NCBI RefSeq assembly: GCF_965363235.1
Contig: NC_134842.1
Location: forward strand, 35,176,505 to 35,240,504
Reading direction: 5' to 3'
Source of the DNA: Mytilus galloprovincialis
Lineage: Eukaryota > Mollusca > Bivalvia > Mytilida > Mytilidae
Length of the DNA stretch: 64,000 bases
Shown: piece after piece, positions 20,727 to 33,876 of the stretch
Position numbering within the stretch: the first letter of the stretch is position 1
Layout: each line of letters starts with the position of its first letter
Made by a program: the position numbers and the translations under genes
The notes under the pieces: model-generated
Told to the model about the DNA's origin: nothing
Seen by the model: only the letters and a program-made list of their open reading frames with translations
Database searches by the model: none

Positions 20727-21806
20727 CGAGCCTGCAACTTTTGGTTGCTGAAAGCTCGACATAGGGATAGTGATCAGGCGGCGGCGGTGTTAGCTAACTT
20801 CTTAAAAGCTTTATATTTTAGAAGGTAGAAGACCTGGATGCTTCATACTTTGTATATAGATGCCTCATGTTACGAACTTTCCGTCAGTCACATGTCCAAT
20901 GTCCTTGACCTCATTTTCATGGTTCAGTGACTACTTGAAAAAAAAGTTAAGATTTTTTGTAATGTTAAATTCTCTCTTATTATAAGTAATTGGATAACTA
21001 TATTTGGTATGTGCGTACCTTGCAAGGTCCTCATGCCCGTCAGACAGTTTTCACTTGACCTCGACCTCATTTCATGGATCAGTGAACAAGGTTAAGTTTT
21101 GGTGGTCAAGTCCATATCTCAGATACTATAAGCAATAGGTTTAGTATATTTGGTGTATGGAAGGACTGTAAGGTGTACATGTCCAACTGGCAGGTGTCAT
21201 CTGACCTTGACCTCATTTTCATGGTTCAGTGGTTATAGTTAAGTATTTGTGTTTTGGTATGTTTTTCTTATACTATATGCAATAGGTCTACTATATTTGG
21301 TGTATGGAATGATTGAAAGGTGTACATGTCTAGCTGACAGGTGTCATCTGACCTTGACCTCATTTTCATGGTTCAGTGGTCAAAGTTAAGTTTTTGAGTT
21401 TTGGTCTATTTTTCTAATACTTTATGCATTAGTCAACTATATTTGGTGTATGGAAATATTTTATGATTTATATGTCTGTTACTCAGGTTTTATTTGACCT
21501 TGACCTCATTTTCACGATCTATTGCTAAGTGTTAAGTGTTTGTGTTTTGGTCTGTTTTTCTTAATTTATAAGCAATAAGTCAACTATATTTGTTGTATTG
21601 AAGAATTGTTAGCTGTACATGTCTGCCTGGCATGGTTCATCTGACCTTGACCTCATTTTATGGTTCATTGATCAATGTTTTGTTTTCTTTGGTTAATGTT
21701 GAGTTTATGTGACAGTTGTAATAAAGCTTTATATTTAGGTCTATCAACATAATATCAATGATTAGTAAAGAAGGCGAGACATTTCAGCGTGTGCACTCTT
21801 GTCTTT
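20727..21806 (+). mobile_element. Tandem-module element P1 (pearl/Helentron-type), ~1.1 kb
   Basis: Opens with a hairpin (GTCGAGCC...AAGCTCGAC, 20729-20759), then a GGCGGCGGCGG stretch, then about six modules of ~147 bp, and ends GGCGAGACATTTCAGCGTG near 21800. Each module carries TGACCTTGACCT or a variant. Perfect copies start at 21202, 21349, 21495 and 21642. A hairpin head plus internal minisatellite plus conserved tail fits the non-autonomous bivalve pearl or Helentron-derived elements. No ORF. Confidence 0.7.
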
Positions 21807-23934
21807 TTTTTATAGGACAACAACAATAATCTACAATTAATTATTTATTAATTAAAATAATCTTAATTATAAGATACGCTTCAAAATTTAAAAAAAAACA
21901 GTATGAAAGTTAATCTTCAAAATTAACTATCTTTGAAATTGGAATTACAACAGTTACCCAGCATTAAAGCAATAAAAGTTCTCCAGCCAATATGCCTTTT
22001 TTGTGAGGATTGGTTGTTTTTTCATTATTAACACTGGTGATCTCAACATTTGTAATATGAAATTGCAATATTTTTTAATTTTTTTTGCAATTGTCCTCAA
22101 AACAGTTAACTTTCATAATTGTGATTTATAGCAATGCAATTTCTAAACAAATAATACTCCTTTTTTCAAATGTAGTAAATGCTTGATCTAAATCATTCAG
22201 TAATTTTGTCATATTGATAGATAATGAATTCAAAGTTTTGCTTTTTACATCTCCATTGTAGAATGCTTTTTCTGGAAAAAATTAAATAACAAAGTAAGTC
22301 GTCTGAATTTGATCAATGTAGTTTTCTTTTAGGTGAGATTTCATAGATAAGGATAGAAAACTAGAATTCACAAAAACACTAAGTAGACAGAAACTACCTT
22401 TCCAGTGCTTCTGCGCTTTGATTTAATAGTAGCATCAGATCCTCATCTTGTGAGCCTTTTGATAATTATATGATTACCAAGTATCTGTCTATATAATTCT
22501 GACTACCTTTGAAGGCTTGTTATGAGGTATAATTCTTTTATTTGTAATTTTGAGGATACAGAATTATATTAAGAAGATAACATGAGGGGTAGGGGGTATA
22601 TGCTTGGACAAACAGGAAATAAAATGGCCTTTTCACAATTAATTAAACCTTTTTTATAAGCTTCCACAGTGCTTTTTTACTGACTGCACAAAACATGCTA
22701 AACAATAAGCTTCAAGCATGAAAAACATGAATATATGTCATACATATTGCACAAAAATAGCCATTTAGCTAACTTTAGCACACACTACACTAGATCTTGT
22801 CACATTTTCAATTGGCATTATTTCATGCACATTTTGTATATGAACTACCTCTCTCATGTTAAGTTCTATTGAAATCCATCTCATTGTTTTAGAGTAGTTT
22901 CACTTTTAATTTTTATATCATATAAAAAAGATTAAGATATGGTAACATATCATTGCCAATGACACAACTCTCCACCAGAGACAAAATTATGTAGAAGTCA
23001 ACAAATAATATAGGTCATAGTATTGTTTATTTATTCTAAAATTGAACTTACATAGACACAATTCAATCCCTCAAGATAAATCCTATTAAATATATTTTAA
23101 ATCAAACAGACCATGGAAGGGGAGTTGCACCTATAACGCACAGATTGAATCCTCTATGTACCTAACGATAACAATTTTTATCTTTGATCTTGTTGAACCT
23201 TGTTTTGGGGAAAGATTGCATGCAATGCAATATAAAAACATACGCTACTGACTTGGATAACTATATCTTTCAGGGGATGTCACTTCTTTGAAGATACATA
23301 AAATATAGTGCATTAAACATACCATTCTCAAACAGCTTATCCCGAAGTCATAAATGGAATAGGTGTTCAGATATTTAAGTTACAAAATGTTGTTATACTT
23401 GTCATGACAATTACACAACTTGTGCAAGGTACAGAAATCTTATATCTGTTAAAAAAATAATCATTAAAATTGGAGTTATCTTCCTTTGATGAAGCAAATA
23501 CAACCGATGCTTTATACAATGCAATGTTCATTGAAAAATTAAAGCAATTATCCCTTCCGTACTTGCAAGCACTTTGATAACTGAAGATTTTGTCAAACAC
23601 CTCACTACACTTTGCATTTGTACTTACCCTTAATCACTTTATTAACATTTCAAGCTTTTTGTACCAAGGCAGATTTAATGGGACATGAATATTAAGAAAA
23701 TGTAATGGCATATATACCAGTACTTCAATAATTCCATGCCCATTTATCCTTTCTCCACCTGTTGGTTATTTTCCTCTGATTTTCCTATAGTGACATTACT
23801 AAAAAAAAGTCAACCATGCCTGATGACGTCAAACAAAAAGAACATGTCATGTTTCAGATCATTGGAAAGGAATGCTTAAATTTGTCTACATATCGTCTAA
23901 AAATGAAACAGATGCCTCCATTAAATTTTATGCA
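21807..23934. other. Intergenic, R1 fragment only
   Basis: No gene recognised. An R1 fragment (GATATGGTAACATATCATTG onward) lies at 22922-23020. The rest is AT-rich. Confidence 0.5.
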
Positions 23935-24115
23935 ATATAAAATTGAGAATGGAAATGGGGAATGTGTCAAAGAGACAACAACCCGCCCAAATAAAAAACA
24001 ACAGCAGAGGGTCACCCACAGGTCTTCAATGTAGCGAGAAATTCCCGCACCCGGAGGCGTCCTTCAGCTGGCCCCTAAACAAATATATACTAGTCCAGTG
24101 ATAATGAACGCCATA
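23935..24115 (+). repeat. Dispersed repeat R2, copy 2
   Basis: Same unit as 2848-3020. It starts AAAATTGAGAATGGAAATGG and extends to CCAGTGATAATGAACGCCAT, so it is slightly longer on the right than the first copy. Confidence 0.8.
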
Positions 24116-25990
24116 CTAATTTCCAAATTGTACATATTTCTATGTGCTTGAGTGTTAAATTTTAGATATTTAAAAACGCTCGACTTGTGTTTTCATTTTC
24201 AAAACTTAGCTGTCCCCAGTGAAGAAATATCATATCACACTTGATGCAGTAGTAGAGTCTATATTCTTAGCAGCTTTTTTTTTCTTAATCTTTCATTGAT
24301 CTTAGACATATTCTTTTCATGTCACTCTTAAAAGATCTTCAAATCACAATTTATTTGCTCAATTTTTCAAGTCATTTAGTATGTATGCTGTCATTAAGAA
24401 TTTTGTTTCATATAGATTTATATATAGATTAGCATATATATGTGGCATTCAATTATAGACCATTTTCATGCATTTTTTCTGAGTCAGAATAGTCAGTCAT
24501 TTTAGTTTTAATATGTTGTATGTTAGTATGTTGTTTAAATTATTAGCTTGTGTAGTGGCTAATAAGCATATGCTGTTGTTTATTGTGTATTATTGAAGTG
24601 ACATTAATGATCATGTGTAAAGTATGTGTACATAAGTCACATGGTGTTATAATATAATAAAATATAATATAGCCATTTATAAATTCTATCTTATTCAGTA
24701 TGAACTGGGAAAACGAATTTAAACTTTAGGTTGGTCAGAAATAGTATTATGTACAATGGACAACATCATAAAAAAGAGATGTGGTATGATTGCCAATGAG
24801 ACAACTAACCACCAGAGTCGAAATGATGTGAGTGTTACAAAAGGTCAATGTATAACCTTCAACAATGAGCAAAACCCATATTGGCTTTAAAAGGCCCTGA
24901 CGTGACAATTCAAAGCAGTAAACTAACGATTTGATTTATGACCAAACAATGAAAAGCTCATCAGAGATGAGATCAGTCATAGTGGTGGAAATTGTTTAGA
25001 CTCCTTATAGAAGTTCTTGCCCTGGCCTGAATGATGATTTTTATCCATTTTTTCACAAAAACTATAGGCGTTTGAGAGAAATTTTACAAGGCAAAAAAGA
25101 TCAAACTAATATCTACAAATAAGAAAAAATGGCCAAATGACCACTCTAGCTACAGGGTGTATTGCTATTGAACACTGTAATAGATACATATAAACTATAA
25201 AGAGCAAAAATGATCATCAATACAGACCCTACAAAAATGGCACTAAATAATATGTATAGATAATATACAGATATTCTGTTGTGGTCTGCTCTTTGGTCCG
25301 ATTGTCTTGACATATTCCCTATTTCCATTCTCAATAATTGCAAACATAAGAATTGCATTAAAGAAAAAAAATAACAAAGTGGTATATTTTGGCTAGTTGA
25401 GTGATTCAATGAGCCTCTAGTTCAAATTCCCACCATGTTTCAGAGACTTCTTATAAAAACAGATAGACAGAAACATTGAACTGTAATGGTCAGCAATACA
25501 GCATATAATTTAACCTAAACCATCCGATGACTCTTTCTTGGAGTTATTTCTTTTAAATGACGATTTTTGACTAATTATTGTGTTAAGATTAGCAGCTACA
25601 GCACACAGCTAAAATGATCAGCAATACAAGATCCTTAAAAGTCGTATTTGAACAAAACCCTTTTAGAAGTTACTACCCTTAAATGATTTTTGTTAGTCCC
25701 CTACCTTCACGGTTAAAAAAAAAGGAAGGATGTGGTATGATTGCCATTTAAACAATAAATTAGAGACCAATTAAAGTAGATTTGAGATAACCTGCAACAC
25801 AATCTTGCCTTATATATCAAAACTATCATATATTGAAATATAGGCTTGTAAACAAGAAAAATCAACAAATATACTAATATTATCTTAATCACCTCTAGTT
25901 ATTGCCTATCAATGACGATTTATGTGTTTTTGTCTTTTATATTGAAAAATATGTAGGCAGAAACTGAAACAGCAAAGAAGCCAGCACATA
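24116..25990. other. Intergenic with R1 and R2 fragments
   Basis: Contains an R1 fragment at 24773-24960, an R2 reverse fragment at about 25270-25345 and an R1 scrap at about 25717-25785. No gene found. Confidence 0.55.
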
Positions 25991-26004
25991 ACAAGATTCT
26001 TTTT

Positions 26005-26460
26005 CATGCCTTGCAGCAAAATGTCGTGGGGCATTATAAATTACCCCTGTCCATCCGACCGCCTGTCTGTTCGTCCGTCCGACCAGATTAGGATACATTG
26101 TTTCTCTGGCTATCTCCTCTACAGTTTTGGAGACACAGCTTTAGTATTTAGTAGGATGTTCATACACATAATGGAGGTGTGCATGGCCACAGGATTTTGA
26201 TTTCTTTAAAGTATTTTGAAAATGACAGGTAGTTGGAGTTAGTCATTTGTTTTTGATACTGGTTGCATAAGACATCATGGTTTGTTCGAACTTCGGCTAT
26301 CTCCTCCTACATCATTTTTCATTTGTGTCTTACAGAAAGCGTAACATTTTCAAATTGTATGCCAACATCATTGTTTGTCAAATCTAAAATATGTGGAACC
26401 ATACTCATGTATATAGCAGAACAGAAAGGGAAGGGCAATGTCCATAACTACTTTATTTAT
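26005..26460 (+). repeat. Dispersed repeat with TCCGTCCG-rich head
   Basis: Starts near GTGGGGCATTATAAATTACC, followed by CTGTCCATCCGACCGCC and a GTCCGTCC run, then text such as CTATCTCCTCTACAGTTTTG that recurs loosely about 190 bp later. It resembles a truncated tandem-module element. Ends uncertain. Confidence 0.5.
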
Positions 26461-26461
26461 T

Positions 26462-26665
26462 GGATATCTGCATAGTCTTGCATTTCATTGTAGGCTTTTC
26501 GTTATAGTCTTCCTCCTGAACCCTTAAACTTTAAAGTTAATTGTTATCCCCTAAGGTGTTGAATTTCTGCATAGTCTTGCATTTCATTGTAGGCTTTTCG
26601 TTTTAGTCTTCCTCCTGAACCCTTAAACATTAAAGTATTGTTATCCCCTAAGGTGTATTGGTCCA
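26462..26665 (+). repeat. Two-copy ~100-bp tandem repeat
   Basis: The block from TCTGCATAGTCTTGCATTTC to TTATCCCCTAAGGTGT occurs twice head to tail (about 26467-26563 and 26567-26659) with few differences, indicating a recent duplication. Confidence 0.85.
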
Positions 26666-27000
26666 TTTAATATGCCATCTTAACACTTTGGACAATGATT
26701 TTGCAGGCTAGATCAATGAAATACGTCGACATACAAGTATGAATTGTGAAGTGTAATGGCCTTGGAAATATTGATTACTAGTATATGAAATATGACATTT
26801 GCAGCGGTCTCATATGCCTACATTTTTTGCCAGAAACTCATATTGTAGGTTTATATCAGCATTGTTCCTGACACTTTGGGAAATTAGTGCTGATCAAATA
26901 TCTTGAAAGAGTTATGCCTCTTGAAAATATCAATTGTTATGAAAATCACATTGCATTTTCTCTGATATTAATAAAAACTTTCGTAGAACAAAACCGTTTT

Positions 27001-28292
27001 AGCTCACCTGGCCCGAAGGGCCAAGTGAGCTTTTACCATCACTTTGCGTCCGTCGTCCGTCGTCCGTCGTCGTCCTGCGTCCGGCGTCGTTAACTTTTAC
27101 AAAAATCTTCTCCTCTGAAACTACTGGGCCAAATTTAATCAAACTTGGCCACAATCATCATTGGGGTATCTAGTTTAAAAAATGTGTCCGGTGACCCGGC
27201 CAACCAACCAAGATGGCTGCCATGGCTAAAAATAGAACATAGGGGTAAAATGCAGTTTTTGGCTTATAACTAAAAAACCAAAGCATTTAGAGCAAATCTG
27301 ACATGGGATAAAATTGTTTATCAGGTCAAGATCTATCTGCCCAGAAATTTTCAGATGAATCGGACAACCCGTTGATGGGTTGCTGCCCCTGAATTGGTAA
27401 TTTTATGGAAATTTTGCTGTTTTTGGTTATTATCTTAAATATTATTATAGATAGAGATGAACTGTAAATAGCAATAGTGTTCAGCAAAGTAAGATTTACA
27501 AATAAGTCAACATGACCAAAATGGTCAGTTGACCCCTTAAGGAGTTATTGCCCTTTATAGTCAATTTTTAACCATTTTTCGTAAATCTTAGTAATCTTTT
27601 ACAAAAATCTTCTCCTCTAAAACTACTGAGCTAAATTACTCCAAACTTGGCCACAATCATCTTTGGGGTATGTAGTTAAAAACATGTGTCCGGTGACCCG
27701 GCCATCCAACCAAGATGGCAGCCACGGCTAAATATAGAACATAGAGGTAAAATGCAGTTTTTGGCTTATAACTCAAAAATCAAAGCATTTAGAGCAAATT
27801 TGACGGAGTGAAATTGTTTATCATGTCAAGATCTATTTGCCCTGAAATTTTCAGATGGATCCGACTACCGGTTGTTGGGTTGCTGCCCCTAAATTGGTAA
27901 TTTTAAGGAAATTTTGACGTTTTTTGTTATTATCTTGAATATTATTATAGATAAACTGTAAACAGCAATAATGTACAGTAAAGTAAGACCTAAAAATAAG
28001 TCAACATGACCAAAATGGTCAGTTGACCCCATAAGGAGTTATTGTCCTTTATAGTCAATATTTAACAATTTTTTATAAAATTTGTAAATTTTTACTAACA
28101 TTTTCCACTGAAACTACTAGGCCAAGATCATTATAGATAGAGATAATTGTAAGCAGCAAGAATGTTCAGTAAAGTAAGATGAAAAAGACATCACCATCAC
28201 CAAAACACAATTTTGTCATGAATCCATCTGCTTCCTTTGTTTAATATTCACACATACCAAGGTGAGCGACACAGGCTCTTTAGAGCCTCTAG
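27001..28292 (+). mobile_element. Helentron-like non-autonomous element H-A1 (2 modules)
   Basis: Head AGCTCACCTGGCC followed by a hairpin arm GGGCCAAGTGAGC, then a GTCC/GTCGTC-rich tract, then ~500-bp modules beginning at 27095 and 27597, then a tail with CCAAGGTGAGC (inverted match to the head), a terminal hairpin GGCTCTTTAGAGCC and final CTAG (28289-28292). It is flanked by T on both sides. Asymmetric inverted ends plus a 3' hairpin and T/T insertion are the Helentron pattern (established for the class). No Rep/helicase. Three relatives occur at 59-63.5 kb. Confidence 0.7.
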
Positions 28293-29348
28293 TTTATTCA
28301 GTGATAGCCCTAAGCTTGTTCCTTGGATAGATCAAATATGTGCAACGCTGGGGACATTATTCTTTTATATAATATAGAAAGACTTGAAAGTCCGTGCACA
28401 CGTCGAAAATTAATGTAAGGGATTTGATGTGGTGGATTCAGTGGGGGTTGGGGTTGTAGAGGGAAATATTTGATTTAACAACATAAAACTAAATCGTTCC
28501 AACAATTATTGGCATTACCTCGCTCGGCAGTATATTTTCTTATTTTTGGAATTACGTTCCTTTCAAAAATTATGAATCCGCCCCCCAACGTTCACGGCCG
28601 ACCTTGCTGTTCTTAAAAGTTTCTTCCGACAAGAAGGTATATAAATCTAAAAAAAGTACATTTATTACTTGTTTTATTTTTATAATTCAAAGAATGGTGA
28701 AATAAGGATGTATTTGGTTTATAGAAATCTTTTAAACCAAATGAATAATTTTAATTCAATAGAAAATTGGCTTTAAAATACTACATAGTTGGCAATCATA
28801 CCACATCTCCGTATTTTTATTTTGAAGAAAAAAAGTGTTATTTCTATTTTATTGGCTCACAAAGAGCATACTACAATATATGACATTATTTGAGACGACC
28901 ACAAAACAATAATCAAGTAATAAATTTAGTAATAGATTAACATTCTTCTGTTAAGGGCGGATTTTAACAGGATGCTTACAACTTATGATACGAGAAAAAG
29001 GGCATTTTTGAGGTAATATAAACTTGATATAAGTCATTGATGCATTCTACTTGTGTTACATAATTTTACTAGTTTACTGACTCCAGTAACAAAAGAGGTA
29101 AGCGACTTTTTATGAAGATATCTCAAGGTTCAAATATCACAAATTTACATTGACTTCAGTTTTCTCTTAACACAAGTAATAAACCAACTTCATTCTTAAT
29201 TTGATAGAATAATCATTGTGACCTTTCATCTGCTTCACACATAAAACAGATTTACGCTTAATTTAGTACCTAACAATGCATTTATTACTATTTATACAAT
29301 CATTATATATGTTTTTAGGGTTATTTATCGCAAGAACAAGGCTACAAG
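28293..29348. other. Intergenic upstream of the VWC gene
   Basis: No repeat except an R1 scrap in reverse at 28783-28820. The promoter of the VWC gene should lie at its right end, but no clear TATA box or initiator stands out. Confidence 0.45.
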
Positions 29349-32300
29349 ATGTTGCGCATTAGTTTGACCGTCATTCTAGTAATTGTACTATTGGAGAAAT
29401 CTTACGGTAAATATTTAGTACTATTATACACACATTTTCAAAATACATAATTGTTTTTTCTTCTTAAATTGTTCAATAAATTAAAAAAATAATCTACAAA
29501 TAATACATTTTAATTACTGATGTCGGGTTTTTTCTTTTCTTTCTAATATTTTTTCAAACAAAAAGAAAGTTTTTTTTAATATTTTCTGAATTAAATCAAG
29601 GAGTCTGTAAAAAAAAAACTTAATTATTTCAGAGGTTTTGTAAAGTTCCTAGTCAATATTTAGGGATTATTTGAAAGTCACTTATCAGTTCAGTGATTAT
29701 ATGTACTTTTTGAAAACTCAGGAAATTTATAAATTCACGGTTACATATGTATACTAGATGTTTATATTAATAAAAAGTAAAACCATAGGTGCTTTGAGGA
29801 CAGGATCCTGTTATGAGCCCCCATAGTCGCTCATAACAGGATCCTGTTCTCAAGTACCTACGAGTAAAACGCCTGAGGTGAATAAAATGCACGTGCGGAT
29901 CCAGGAATTAATGTTTAAGGGTGCATAAGAATTACTAGTTATAAGACCATATATTTGACAAAATGTCTTAAATTTCTTTTGTATGGGGGATAAGGTGTCG
30001 GATTTGGCACAGTCTGAATTCGCGCCTGCAATAGCTCTGGAAGGGGTTAACTGTTTGCTTGTCTTTAAAGTATGGCAACTAACGCTAAAGCAAAACTTAG
30101 ATCCATGCATTTGTATGCATTAATTTATTTATTAAGCAAGACGAGTTTTTAATGCCACTAAGTTAGGATAAAGATGATATTAACATAGTTCAGTCTCTAT
30201 AAAAAAGAAGATGTGGTATTATTGCCAATGAGACAACTCTCTACCAGAGATCAAATGACACAAAAATCAACAGCTATAAGTTACCGTAGGGCCTTCAACA
30301 ATGAGCAAAGCCTTTACCGCATAGTCAGCTATAATAAATCTTGAAATCCCAAATGTAAAACATTATATACAATTCAAACAACCAAACTAACGGCCTAATT
30401 AATGTAAAAAACAAATATGTAACTCAGCAACAAATGACAACTGACTGAATTATAGGCTACTGGCTTAGGACAGGCACATACATACATATTGTGGAGGGTT
30501 AAAAATGTGAGAGGGATCCCAACCCTCCCGGCCTAACACGGGACACAGGTGTAACTGTTACAGTACAAAATAAGAACGAACTATAAAAATCAGATGAAAA
30601 AAGGATAAACTAATCAGATGGATACAAATTGAAATACATAACATAAACACGTAGACGTGACCCTATACTTGTACATACCAACAGCAACACGACAAAAAGT
30701 ACAGATTTGAGAGTTCTCGCAGTTACTGGCAGCTAGTTCAAAGCCAATAACAACTAATATAAAAAATCACGCATCTACTAAATTTGTAAAGTAAATCACA
30801 GATTCATTTAATAATATATCCCTGTCATGCATAATTGCATTTCGAAAATTTCTTGTCAATGGCGCTCGAAAGAAATTTATAAAATAACAACAACGAAAAA
30901 CGCATAAATAGTCTTTCCAATTCCCAATTATTCCTTTTTTTTTTTTATCGTTATCTTGTATATAACATTTGTTTACAGGCAGAGAACAATATGGAGATTA
31001 CTGTGAAAAGTTTGGTCTAGATGAAATACAACCTCCCATATTTAATGGAGAAAGGTTTTGTTTGAGTGATAGAGAATACAAGTACTGTAAAAGCTACAAC
31101 TGTCCAACTCCAGATTGTTCTAATCCATTAAGGCCTGCTACTGGAGGATGTCGGTATTGTAAAGGTAATATATAGATTGGACAATTCCATTTAGGATCTT
31201 AGAACGACGGTGGATGTTTTTTTCTGAGGGTATCAAGTCATTTTCCTATCTGGCATTGATGGGCTCATAAGATGAGAGATACCCACTTTTTTTGTCTGTG
31301 GGATCTTTTTTAAATATGAAAACATTAGGGGTTGATGGCACAATGTGGCATCTAAGGGATTATAATTTGCATGAAAATTTTCTCAAGTGGGCCTTTGACA
31401 AGGTAACCATTCCGGCATTCCCTCTGTCCAGAAATAAATGGAATGTCCCATTAAATTATAGTTCTCTGCAAGTTAACGTGAAGGTGTGTACAAAGGTAGT
31501 GCATGTAGTGTACAATATTTGTTAGTGTAAGACGTAAAATTTCGCTGCGAGTTTAAGGCACATTGAAGTAAAGTCGATTAATTTTGGCCATAATTTGTAT
31601 CTGCCAAAACAACACGCTTGTCATCACCTATAATGTATGTTTGATAAAAATATGCCAATGTTTATATTTCCAAAAAACATACATGACTTTTTTTTATTTA
31701 GAGTATTTTGAACAACAAAGATTCTTGGAAATTTCTATCATTTATTCGATCGACTTCACTTTTATTAATGAAAAAAAAAAACATTCATTGAGTTTTGTGG
31801 ATTCATTATTATTCGTGGGATACCAATTTTCGTGGATTTCGTTGGTACAGGTGAACCACAAATTTTTATTTTCAAAGAGGTACACATTTGCTATTGGGTT
31901 ATATTCAGACTATGACAAAACCTAAAAAGAAAATATCCACGAAGGTACAAGATTTTCTGATTCCACGAAAATTGTTACCCACAAAAATAAATGAATCCAC
32001 CGTTTCATATTTCTAATTAATAAAACATTTTTTTTTTTTTCATTTTTTTTTTATCTTTTATTTTTTTTAATTTTATTTTTTTATCTTTTTTTTTTTCAAT
32101 AGTCAGGATTTTACATACCCCAATAAACTACCATCTTACAATGGTATCAAGGGGTGAATACAGAAAAATAATGCAATATACAACATGTATCTCGAACTAA
32201 CTCATAAAACATACATCTTTTCAATTTGATAACAGTTGCGTTAAAGTCATTAGTTCTGAAGAAACGCATTGTTTTTGTAAAAATGATACCTTAAAAACGG

Positions 32301-33183
32301 TCACATCAAAATCGTGTTAAATATAGCCTGATTAAAATCTAGTAACATACAGACATATATATGCGAGGGTCTAAATCGGTCTAAATCGGATTTACAAAAC
32401 AGAAAATAACGGACAAATTGGAGGACAATGAAAATAAAGAATGAACGAATAGATGCTAAATGAATATAAAATAATGGGTTGCTAAAATATAAAGAATAGA
32501 GAATAATGAGCCAAAAAAATAAATAATAAAGAATAGAAAAAAGGCATAAAATGATAAGAAATATTATAGCGCGTATATTATAGCTCTTCATCTTTTATAT
32601 ATGCTTTGGATTTCAAATATTTTGGCCACGAGCATCACTGAAGAGACATGTATTGTCGAAATGCGCATCTGGTGCAACAAAATTGGTACCGTTGATTTTA
32701 TTATAGAAGGAAGACATACCTTTTGAGTCTGTTTATGTTGTGCACACATCGTTGACAATATAATTGATTTTGCAAGTCATACAACTGTAAGGTTTAGCTA
32801 GCCTAGCTATAAAACCAGGTTTAATCCACCATTTGTTTATATAAGGAAATAAAGTCTGTATCAAGCCAAGAATATGACAGTTGTTATCCATTCATTTGAT
32901 GTGTTTGAGCTTTATTTTTATTTTGCCATTTCCAAAAGGACTTTCCATTTAGAATTTTCCTATTTCGGTATTTTTTTGTTATTTTACTATCTCCCACCAA
33001 TGATATGCTTTTTTCATTGCAGATTATTGTAGCTATGGTGGAACAATGTACCCTATTGGTGCCGGATTTTCAATCAATTGTTTGGATGGATCAAACAGGT
33101 GTGCGTGTAGTACAAACAATCGGATTCTTAAAACACGTATTGGAACTAGTCCAAGAAGAATGTGCTTTAAAAAACTGACATGA
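29349..33183 (+). CDS. Secreted von Willebrand factor C-type cysteine-rich protein (134 aa)
   Basis: Three coding exons: 29349-29406, 30979-31164 and 33023-33183, all GT-AG with consistent phases (405 nt). Exon 1 encodes a signal peptide, MLRISLTVILVIVLLEKSYG, with a hydrophobic core. Exon 2 has seven cysteines and ends NCPTPDCSNPLRPATGGC followed by RYC, the typical end of a VWC domain. Exon 3 has five cysteines and starts DYCSYGGTMYPIGAGF, the typical start of a second VWC-like module. The protein is probably extracellular; VWC modules often bind TGF-beta-family ligands or build matrix. No transmembrane segment. A possible poly(A) signal ATTAAA is at 33331-33336. Specific function not recognised. 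Confidence 0.82.
30201..30800 (+). repeat. Dispersed repeat R1, longest copy
   Basis: Same start as the copy at 10351 (A-run then GAAGATGTGGTATTATTGCC) but continues about 200 bp further, through ATACCAACAGCAACACGAC and TTCTCGCAGTTACTGGCAG. Lies in intron 1 of the VWC gene. Confidence 0.8.
31796..32001. mobile_element. MITE family M2, intact copy
   Basis: Inverted ends GTGGATTCATTATTATTCGT and (complement) GTGGATTCATTTATTTTTGT. About 205 bp, in intron 2 of the VWC gene. Other copies: 8511-8953 (split) and 38349-38533. Confidence 0.75.
32632..32675 (+). ncRNA. Hammerhead ribozyme motif HH1
   Basis: All type-I hammerhead parts are in order. Stem I 5' arm GCATCA; core CTGAAGA (matches CUGANGA); stem II GACA/TGTC with loop TGTAT; GAAA; short self-complementary stem III ATGCGCAT; cleavage-site C at 32669; stem I 3' arm TGGTGC. 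Compared with HH2 and HH3 the arms differ but still pair. It is followed by a conserved AAATTGGTACC tail. Lies in intron 2 of the VWC gene. No core base departs from the consensus, so it may be active. Confidence 0.75.
32750..32995 (-). repeat. Dispersed repeat R3, reverse copy
   Basis: The complement matches the repeats at 36930-37080 and 37850-38070. Shared blocks (given on the + strand here) are TAGCTATAAAACCAGGTTTA, TATGACAGTTGTTATCCATT and CATTTGATGTGTTTGAGC. Confidence 0.7.
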
Positions 33184-33489
33184 TGTGTTTGGAAACTATA
33201 GTCTCTCACTTTCCTCCTTCAAAACTTAAGATACGTAGATCACTCACTCATTAATTTTGTAATTTTCGTCACAAATATGTATAATATTACTTTAGATTAA
33301 TGGACATTTGTAGCAATCATTATAAACTATATTAAAAATCAGTGTTAAAACGAGTTGTTTGCATGAAACGGGTTATGTTCTTCTAATACCTTTTGTGATG
33401 GTATGATACTAAACCTCTAACGGAAAGGATTATGCTCGATTTTGCATACGATGAAGAGAGAATTGGCTTTCAATCAGTTCAATTGGAGC

Positions 33490-33800
33490 TGGCGTGTCAG
33501 TAACTGGTAGTAGTCCTAAAAATTGTTTATGTATGTGTCATTGTCGTTTTGCTTAGTTTCTTTTCCTACTACTTATTTGAACATCAGAATCGGACTTCTT
33601 TTGAACTATGTGTATTGCGGTGTGTTTGTTTATTCTGTATTGGCTAGAGATATAGGGGGAGGGTTGAGATATAAAATAAACATGTGTAACCCCAAGTGAA
33701 GAGCCTATGGCCTTTGTTGGTCTTTTCTTAAAATTTAGTTCATTTATTTGTTTCGGAGTTTAGTGTCTATAGTATCCTGCTAGTCCTAGCATTGATCGTT
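33490..33800 (-). repeat. Diverged dispersed repeat (R1/R2-like)
   Basis: Contains TTGGCTAGAGATATAGGGGG, GAGGGTTGAGATATAAAATA and AGCCTATGGCCTTTGTTGG, which I recognise as the extended form of the mussel R2-type repeat. It follows the VWC gene. Confidence 0.5.
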
Positions 33801-33876
33801 AATCCTTTTTTGTCAATTGTAATGGAAATTATTTCCTTGCTGTAATCTTCTTTAGGTCTGGTCATGTCTTTTCAGA

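Noticed and set aside
31292-31525. Plus-strand ORF in VWC intron 2
   Set aside because: No domain, no splice context in phase with the gene, and composition like the surrounding intron.
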